Positions 1 to 4,515 of a stretch of 8,156 nucleotides of DNA are shown here, one piece after another. Origin of the DNA: JBAVQS01 sp049694275 (GTDB taxonomy: Bacteria > Chloroflexota > Anaerolineae > UBA4142 > SHND01); contig JBAVQS010000227.1 in the NCBI GenBank assembly GCA_049694275.1, forward strand, positions 1-8,156. Direction: 5' to 3'. The translations under genes were made by a program, and so were the position numbers. How positions within the stretch are numbered: position 1 is the stretch's first letter; the number at the start of each line of letters is the position of its first letter. The notes beneath the pieces are model-generated. The model did not search any database. It was not told the DNA's origin and saw only the letters and a program-made list of their open reading frames with translations.

Positions 1-1
1 A

Positions 2-445
2 ATCGCTCGACAAGACGATTATTTCCTCGGTGTTCTCCAATCCAAAGTACATGAGCGCTGGGCCTTGAAAATGGGAACGGCGCTTGAAGACCGCCCGCGT
101 TACTCGCAGACCATGACCTTTGAAACCTTCCCCTTCCCCTGGCCGCCGGGACGCGAGCCGCAGGGTGATCCGCGCATCCAGCGCATCGCCGATGCCGCGC
201 GCGAGCTGGTGACGCAGCGCGAGGCGTGGCTGAACCCGTCCAGCGCGAGCGAGGCCGAATTGAGCAAGCGGACCCTCACGAATCTCTACAACCAGCGGCC
301 CACCTGGCTGGCGCTCGCGCACGACCGGCTCGACGCGGCGATGCTGGACGCGTATGGCTGGCCGCACGCGATGAGCGATGAGGAGATTCTGGGGAGGCTC
401 CTGGCGCTGAACCTGGAGCGCACTCGCCCGATCGACGCCGCATGA
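2..445 (+). CDS. MmeI-type class I DNA methyltransferase, C-terminal end (5' truncated by window edge)
   Basis: The frame is open from base 2, so only the last 147 codons are present. They match the end of large SAM-dependent DNA methyltransferases of the MmeI/type IIG kind, which modify DNA and may also carry a nuclease domain. Visible hallmarks are DDYFLGVLQSKVHERWAL, then RPRYSQTMTFETFPFPWP (the end of the target-recognition part), then a helical tail with LYNQRPTWLALAHDRLDAAM, AYGWP and LLALNLER, typical of the MmeI C-terminal domain. The SAM-binding and NPPY catalytic motifs lie outside the window, so neither activity nor a nuclease domain can be judged. The internal TTG at 65 is not the true start because the homologous sequence continues upstream of it. 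The gene ends with TGA and converges on the adenosine kinase gene. Family assignment is from remembered conserved motifs. Confidence 0.88.
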   Translation: MARQDDYFLGVLQSKVHERWALKMGTALEDRPRYSQTMTFETFPFPWPPGREPQGDPRIQRIADAARELVTQREAWLNPSSASEAELSKRTLTNLYNQRPTWLALAHDRLDAAMLDAYGWPHAMSDEEILGRLLALNLERTRPIDAA

Positions 446-468
446 CCGCGCCGCAAATCTGAAGACTC

Positions 469-583
469 TGTTGGCGAACCCTGATTCTGTAGGGGCGGCG
501 CCTTGCGACCGAAGGGAGTCCCCGTTGGATGCCCGCCCAACTGGGGCAACCACGAGGGAATTGCCCCTACGCGTTCGCCAACA
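469..583. repeat. Nested palindromic intergenic repeat (GTAGGGGC family) with 11-bp outer inverted repeats
   Basis: An outer perfect inverted repeat TGTTGGCGAAC (469-479) / GTTCGCCAACA (573-583) encloses a second one, GTAGGGGC (489-496) / GCCCCTAC (563-570). Inside are further arms: CCCC-GTTGG (520-528) against CCAAC-t-GGGG (537-546), and GGGGCAA (543-549) against TTGCCCC (561-567). A central GCCCGCCC lies at 531-538. The element fills most of the gap between two convergent genes, where it could help to end transcription from both sides, but neither strand shows a T-run after the stem. It shares the GTAG(G)GGC, GCCCGCCC and GCCC(C)TAC elements with the repeat at 4467-4515. There is no transposase and no obvious target-site duplication. 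Confidence 0.75.
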
Positions 584-611
584 AAATCATGGAATGAGCC
601 GTATAGGTATC

Positions 612-1097
612 TCAAAGCTTGTAGCCAAAACGTCGCAGGAGGTCCTTGCGCCAGCGAATCCCCTCTTCGTCCTCGATCCCCTTGCTCTTGTAGCCGTCGA
701 TCACGCCCATAATCCCGCGCCCCTGCTCGGTCTCGGCGAGCACGACCTGGACCGGGTTGGCGGTGGCGCAAAAGATGTTGCACACCTCGGGGACCGCCTT
801 GATGGCGTTCAGCACGTTGATCGGGTAAAAGCCCGAGCCCAGAAAGATAAGGAAGGCGTGCCCGGCGCTGAGGGCCAGCGCGTTCTTTTGCGCCAACTGG
901 ATCATGGCCTCGTCGTTGCCGCTCCAGCGGACGAGGCACGCGCCCGACGCCTCGCAAAAGGCAAGGCCAAACCGGATGCCGGGAACGGATTGGACGAGCG
1001 CTTCGTGCAGGTCCTCCACCGATTTGATGAAATGGGTCGCGCCGAGGATGAAATTAATCTCTTCGGGCTTGTCGATCTGAACCGTCACGAGTTCCAT
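612..1097 (-). CDS. Adenosine-specific kinase (DUF355/COG1839 family)
   Basis: This 161-residue protein matches, over its whole length, the small family annotated as adenosine-specific kinase (Pfam PF04008), thought to act on adenosine in the cytoplasm. Conserved stretches visible are GATHFIKSVEDLHEALV (residues 19-35), VPGIRFGLAFCEASG (38-52), NIFCATANPVQVVLAET (107-123), QGRGIMGVIDG (125-135) and the C-terminal RRFGYKL. The start is placed at the second ATG (1097), because GGAGG at 1107-1103 sits five bases before it. The ATG twelve bases upstream is itself part of the ATGGAGG ribosome-binding sequence. The gene lies 30 bases after the ClbS-like gene on the same strand, so the two are probably cotranscribed. 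The family call is secure, but the physiological role of the family is poorly defined. Confidence 0.9.
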   Translation of the reverse strand: MELVTVQIDKPEEINFILGATHFIKSVEDLHEALVQSVPGIRFGLAFCEASGACLVRWSGNDEAMIQLAQKNALALSAGHAFLIFLGSGFYPINVLNAIKAVPEVCNIFCATANPVQVVLAETEQGRGIMGVIDGYKSKGIEDEEGIRWRKDLLRRFGYKL

Positions 1098-1127
1098 GTC
1101 TGCCTCCATGCAAACAATTGCCGGACC

Positions 1128-1610
1128 CTACTTGCTCCGGTCCAGCCAGGGCTCGATCACGTCGAGGTGTTCGCGAAAATGACCCCACGTGTTGCCGGCG
1201 AGCCGGCCATAGACGTCCGGCTCGGCCAACTGCGCTTCCGTAAGTTGTTCGGTTGCGGCCTTGATGTCGCGATAGGTCTTGCGAAACTCCGCCAGGACAT
1301 CGCCAAGTGGCCGCTGGCGGTTCTGCTCGTAATAATAAGTGTTGAGCCGCTCGGTGCTCACGTTCCAATCTTCCCCCGCTGGAAACGTGATGGGATCAGG
1401 CAGAGGCGTCTGGCCGGGCATCCGCCCGATCGTCCGGCGCATCCACGCGGTCAGGTGCGCCACCGTATCCTTGATGCTCCAGTTGCTGTCGGAATAAGGG
1501 CCGGGCAGCGTTAACTGCGCCTCGCTCACTCTACCGATCACCTGCTCGATTTGATGATACTCGCGCTGCATCGCGGCCAGCACCTGTTCCTTGTTCATTT
1601 GTTCATCCAT
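1128..1610 (-). CDS. ClbS/DfsB-like DinB-fold four-helix bundle protein
   Basis: A soluble 160-residue helical protein without signal peptide. WSIKDTVAHLTAW (residues 44-56), a central NTYYYEQNRQRPLGDVLAEFR (split across 90-110), and a C-terminal GNTWGHFREHLDVIEPWL (139-156) match the ClbS/DfsB branch of the DinB superfamily. His52, His144 and His148 are placed as the metal-ligand triad of DinB folds. ClbS itself is a colibactin-resistance hydrolase, but most relatives are uncharacterised, so no substrate is claimed; an enzyme using a small thiol or hydrolysing a small molecule are both possible. GGAG at 1620-1617 with a six-base spacer supports the ATG at 1610. It is the upstream gene of a probable pair with the adenosine kinase gene. 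No convincing promoter was seen in the 101 bases upstream. Confidence 0.82.
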   Translation of the reverse strand: MDEQMNKEQVLAAMQREYHQIEQVIGRVSEAQLTLPGPYSDSNWSIKDTVAHLTAWMRRTIGRMPGQTPLPDPITFPAGEDWNVSTERLNTYYYEQNRQRPLGDVLAEFRKTYRDIKAATEQLTEAQLAEPDVYGRLAGNTWGHFREHLDVIEPWLDRSK

Positions 1611-1656
1611 TGCCCACTCCTTTTCCTAACCTCAGTAGATCACGAAATGGCTTGTC

Positions 1657-1689
1657 ATTCTGAACCCGCGCTTTTGGCGGGTGAAGAAT
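1657..1689. repeat. Dispersed palindromic repeat of the TGTCATTCTGA...GAAGAATCT type
   Basis: The gap between the M23 and ClbS-like genes contains TGTCATTCTGAA (1653-1664) followed by a perfect stem ACCCGC (1664-1669) / GCGGGT (1677-1682) around a seven-base loop, then GAAGAATCTC. The outer part pairs ATTCT (1657-1661) with AGAAT (1685-1689) after two mismatches. The TGTCATTCTGA...GAAGAATCT pattern recurs as an intergenic repeat in many environmental bacterial genomes, as far as I recall. Only one copy is seen here. It lacks a T-run on the minus strand, so it is not a classical terminator for the upstream peptidase gene. Confidence 0.6.
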
Positions 1690-1711
1690 CTCGGTTTGCG
1701 CTACTGAATCT

Positions 1712-2941
1712 CTATGGAATGCTCCGGTTTTCCCACTCGATCGGGTCTACATAGACGCCGTCAACCCACAGGCTCCAGTGCAGGTGATTACCGGTGGAAA
1801 AGCCCGTGGTTCCCACCTTGCCGAGCAGGTCGCCGGTTTTGACGACCTGGCCGGCCTTGACGTCGATCTCTGACAGATGATAAAAACCGCTGTAAACGCC
1901 CTGTCCGTGATTGACAAAGACCACGTTGCCGCGCACGGTGAGCGGCTGGGCGAGGACGACGATGCCCGGCGCGGGCGCATAGGCCGGTGTGCCGCCATCC
2001 ACGGCAAAATCCTGCCCCTCATGCCCGCACAGCCCGACCGCCCCCCCGTTATAGCTGCGCCGCTGACCAAACAGCGCGCTGATGATCGGGTCCTTGACGG
2101 CCAGGGGCGGGTGAAAAGGGCCGCTCCAGAACGCAGTGGGCGTAAAGGGCGCGACGGTGTTCGCCACCCGATTGTTCTCCGCCTGCTCGATCGCGGGGTC
2201 GAGCAGCGCGGCCATCCCCGGCGTGAGGGTAATATCCTGCACCGGATAATTGGTCGCGTTGACCTGAATGTCGGTCGTGACGGGCGTGCTCTGACCGTTG
2301 GTCGTGATGAGGTTGATGCTGGCCGGATAGGTGGTCAACTTGGCGCAGCGCGAAATGCCGGCGAGCGCATAAAGCACGCCATTCACCCGGCTGAACTGGA
2401 GCGGAGCGCTGGCAAAGCTCCCTGTCGCCGAGACCACATTCCCGGCGGTGATTTTGAATTCGAGCGTATTGCCCTGCTTGACGATGGCGGGGAGAAGCGC
2501 AATGCCTTCGGGCGCGCCCGCCGGCGCGCTCGCCGCCTGGCCGGGGATGATCAGGACCTGGCCGATGGCGAGCGTGTCGACGTCGGCGAGATGATTGGCA
2601 TGTGCGAGGTCGTCGACGGAAACGCCAAGACGGGTGGCAATCGCGTTGAGGGTGTCGCCCGCCTTGACTGTGTAGGTGGTCGGGGTGGCCGCCGTGACTC
2701 GCGGGATCGGGACCTGCAGCTTGATGCCCGGCGTCAGCGCGTCAGGACCGGCGAGATGATTGACCTGTGTGAGCTGGTCGGTCGTCGTGTTGAACTGGCG
2801 GGCAATCCCCGCGAGGGTATCACCGCTCTGGACAACATAGAGAGTATATCCGGCTGCGGGCGTCACCGGCGTCACGTTCGGCGACGAGACGGCGAGCACC
2901 GCAGAGAGCAGGAGGATGCGGGCAAAGACTAATAGGTCCAT
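1712..2941 (-). CDS. Secreted LysM-LysM-M23 peptidoglycan endopeptidase
   Basis: A 409-residue exported cell-wall hydrolase. Residues 1-20 form a hydrophobic N-terminal segment (signal peptide or anchor, with little positive charge). Two LysM peptidoglycan-binding domains follow at about 32-80 (YVVQSGDTLAGIA) and 88-134 (YTVKAGDTLNAIA). A beta-rich middle region (about 145-270) resembles the N-terminal domain of M23 proteins. The C-terminal lysostaphin-like peptidase is complete: His307 and Asp311 in GHEGQDFAV, His355 in FYHLS, and His386/His388 in GNHLHW, the expected zinc-ligand and catalytic set. It should cleave peptide cross-links, in growth or division. An in-frame TAA just upstream makes ATG 2941 the only plausible ATG, but no clear Shine-Dalgarno precedes it. 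It lies 43 bases after the DUF6788-like gene and may be cotranscribed with it. Confidence 0.92.
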   Translation of the reverse strand: MDLLVFARILLLSAVLAVSSPNVTPVTPAAGYTLYVVQSGDTLAGIARQFNTTTDQLTQVNHLAGPDALTPGIKLQVPIPRVTAATPTTYTVKAGDTLNAIATRLGVSVDDLAHANHLADVDTLAIGQVLIIPGQAASAPAGAPEGIALLPAIVKQGNTLEFKITAGNVVSATGSFASAPLQFSRVNGVLYALAGISRCAKLTTYPASINLITTNGQSTPVTTDIQVNATNYPVQDITLTPGMAALLDPAIEQAENNRVANTVAPFTPTAFWSGPFHPPLAVKDPIISALFGQRRSYNGGAVGLCGHEGQDFAVDGGTPAYAPAPGIVVLAQPLTVRGNVVFVNHGQGVYSGFYHLSEIDVKAGQVVKTGDLLGKVGTTGFSTGNHLHWSLWVDGVYVDPIEWENRSIP

Positions 2942-2984
2942 ACGGCTTGCTTACGGGTCAAGACACCGCCCTTCGGGGGTAGGC

Positions 2985-3344
2985 TTAAGATTGCTTTTCG
3001 AGGCGCGCTTTGCGCTTGGCTTCGTACGACTGCCGCGCCATGCCGGGCAGGGCGCGCCCGATATAACGCGAACGGGTGCGGCCATCTTCCTTCCAGTAGG
3101 CGTACCAGTAGGGTCCGTGTGGGCAGCGAGAGCAGTTCTCCTTGCCGCAGCGAACGGTCTCGTAGCGAAATGTGATCGAGCCGACCTGGGTCTCCATGCG
3201 GACCGGCGTATCGCCGCCCTGGCCGACGCGGCGCTCCTGGAGGACCTGGTTGAGCCGCGCGTCGATCTCGCGCAGCTCTTCCAACTGCGCCTCGGTCAGT
3301 TCGTCCATGACCGCTTCTTTCTTTGGGTTTTTGGCCCTGGGCAT
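2985..3344 (-). CDS. Small DUF6788-like protein with Cys-rich motif
   Basis: A basic 119-residue soluble protein of unknown function. A charged helical segment (about residues 14-40, MDELTEAQLEELREIDARL) is followed by a short beta-like region and the diagnostic block RCGKENCSRCPHGPYWYAYW (65-84), then GRTRSRYIGRALP and a Lys/Arg-rich tail. Cys66, Cys71 and Cys74, with His76, could bind a metal. This CGK.NC...HGPYWY.YW pattern is that of the widespread DUF6788-type proteins, often found in accessory or mobile regions; I know of no function. AAGGAG at 3356-3351, six bases from the ATG, fixes the start. It sits 48 bases after the prenyltransferase gene and 43 before the M23 gene, in the same direction. 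A nucleic-acid-binding role is possible from its charge, but that is a guess. Confidence 0.75.
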   Translation of the reverse strand: MPRAKNPKKEAVMDELTEAQLEELREIDARLNQVLQERRVGQGGDTPVRMETQVGSITFRYETVRCGKENCSRCPHGPYWYAYWKEDGRTRSRYIGRALPGMARQSYEAKRKARLEKQS

Positions 3345-3392
3345 GAGTATCTCCTTATGGGCAACGGCTGGGCTTGTGTAACTGGCAGCAGT

Positions 3393-4406
3393 TTACCACA
3401 GTTTCACGATTTGAAACAGCCCCACGACGACGTACGTGGCCACGAGGAGCAGCCCGGTCTGTAAATGGATCTGGATGGTGATCGCATTCGCAGGCATCAT
3501 CTGATAGGGGGCATTATAGTTCGCCCGCAGAATTGTGAACGCCCGCCAGGCCAGCGGCAGAGTCGCGAGCGCGATCAGCGTGATGAGGGGAATGATATTC
3601 AAAACGCCGCCGGCCGCAATGACGAAATAGGTGACCCCCATAATCACTGCATAGCCGTTCACCGCCGTCCGGAGCGGCAGGCGGGCGACCACGGTGCGCT
3701 TGCCGGCCTGTGCATCCCAGGCGCGATCGGGAATCTCGTTGATGTAGAGGACGGCGATGATGAGAAGGGCCACCGGCAGAGAGGCATAGAGCGCTTCGAG
3801 GCTCCAGGCCCCGCTCAGGACAAAGTCGGCGCCGACGACGATCAGGGGACCAAAGGCAATGCCGAGAAAGAATTCGCCGATGCCGTGATGCACCAGTTGA
3901 ACGGGCGGCGCAGTATAGAGCACCCCGATGCCGATGCCGATCAGCCCCAGGAGGACGACCTCGACGGGATGCCCGCTCCAAAAAGCGATGATGAAACCGA
4001 GACAGGAGCCGAGCGCATAGAGGGCAAGCGCGAGCGCGAGCACCTGTCTGGGCTTGAGCAGCCCGTTCTGAATGACGCGCGAGCCGCCAAAAAACGGCCC
4101 GGGATTTTGATTCGCCTCATCCGCTCCGCTGAGATGGTCAAAGTAATCGTTCATGGCGTTCGAGCCGAGGTGGAACAGCGCAACGGCGACGAGCGTGATG
4201 AGGAGCAGGGGAATATTGACATAGCCATCGTGGAAAGCGACCGCCCCGCCGAGGAGGACGGGCACAAGGATGGCCGTGAGATAGGGCAAGCGGGTCGCAT
4301 TCACGAAAAGCGGCACAAGTCCCTTTGGGGGAAGTGCCGCTCCGGGTTGATTTTCATTTGTGCTTGTAGACGTGCGAGTAAGGGAATCGCGTTGGGTAGA
4401 GTTCAT
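3393..4406 (-). CDS. UbiA-family prenyltransferase, MenA-like (1,4-dihydroxy-2-naphthoate prenyltransferase candidate)
   Basis: A 337-residue polytopic membrane enzyme of the UbiA superfamily, which joins a polyprenyl diphosphate to an aromatic acceptor. In numbering from the upstream ATG at 4421, the first Asp-rich motif is NDYFDHLSGAD (91-101) and the second is NEIPDRAWDAQAGKRT (228-243, Asp232 and Asp236); both bind Mg-diphosphate. About eight or nine hydrophobic segments are visible, and GGSRVIQNGLL (112-122) and LYTAPP fit MenA-type enzymes. Menaquinone synthesis is the most likely role; another aromatic acceptor cannot be excluded, as no other men genes are nearby. The start at 4406 is preferred: GGAGG at 4419-4415 lies eight bases before it, while the ATG at 4421 overlaps that signal and would be only a few bases from the predicted transcription start. 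Confidence 0.86.
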   Translation of the reverse strand: MNSTQRDSLTRTSTSTNENQPGAALPPKGLVPLFVNATRLPYLTAILVPVLLGGAVAFHDGYVNIPLLLITLVAVALFHLGSNAMNDYFDHLSGADEANQNPGPFFGGSRVIQNGLLKPRQVLALALALYALGSCLGFIIAFWSGHPVEVVLLGLIGIGIGVLYTAPPVQLVHHGIGEFFLGIAFGPLIVVGADFVLSGAWSLEALYASLPVALLIIAVLYINEIPDRAWDAQAGKRTVVARLPLRTAVNGYAVIMGVTYFVIAAGGVLNIIPLITLIALATLPLAWRAFTILRANYNAPYQMMPANAITIQIHLQTGLLLVATYVVVGLFQIVKLW

Positions 4407-4435
4407 CTGATTAACCTCCATGGGTTTGATTCGCG

Positions 4436-4464
4436 ATGCTACAACCCTTGTGGAGGTTTGTCAA
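4436..4464 (-). promoter_or_regulatory. Sigma70-like promoter for the prenyltransferase gene
   Basis: Reading the minus strand, a perfect TTGACA (4464-4459) is followed after exactly 17 bases by TAGCAT (4441-4436), four of six matches to the -10 consensus. Transcription would begin near 4429, giving a leader of about 23 bases that holds the GGAGG site and supports the 4406 start. The T's of the -35 box directly follow the palindromic repeat that closes the upstream gene. Confidence 0.6.
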
Positions 4465-4466
4465 AA

Positions 4467-4515
4467 GTAGGGGCGAGCCGGTGGTTCGCCCGCCCGAGCC
4501 GGCGTTTCGCCCTAC
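4467..4515. repeat. Palindromic GTAGGGGC-family repeat overlapping a stop codon; possible terminator
   Basis: On the + strand GTAGGGGCGA (4467-4476) pairs with TCGCCCTAC (4507-4515) with one bulged G. Inside, GGGCGAGCC / GGTTCGCCC (4471-4479 and 4483-4491) forms a nine-base stem with one G-T wobble and a GGT loop. GCCCGCCC lies at 4488-4495, as in the repeat at 469-583. The TAG stop of the 830-residue protein gene (4514-4512) lies within the repeat arm. In the minus-strand transcript the inner stem has one A-C mismatch and is followed by CTACTTTTG, so it may act as a weak terminator between that gene and the prenyltransferase promoter. Confidence 0.72.

Noticed and set aside
471..1514. Long + strand open frame of 347 codons opposite the adenosine kinase and ClbS-like genes
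   Set aside because: Its translation has no recognisable domain and is rich in Arg, Asp and His as expected from the antisense of high-GC genes; the minus-strand genes have family motifs and ribosome-binding sites.
1877..2932. + strand open frame of 351 codons opposite the M23 peptidase
   Set aside because: Antisense shadow of a gene with intact LysM and M23 motifs; no ribosome-binding site and low-complexity charged composition.
2965..2982. TTCG-containing short stem between the DUF6788-like and M23 genes as a terminator
   Set aside because: Only about three base pairs hold beyond the loop and there is no T-run.
3380..3393. Small hairpin AACTG-CTGC-CAGTT (minus strand) at the prenyltransferase stop codon as a terminator
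   Set aside because: A five-base, AT-containing stem without a T-run; likely chance, and the next gene follows 48 bases later.
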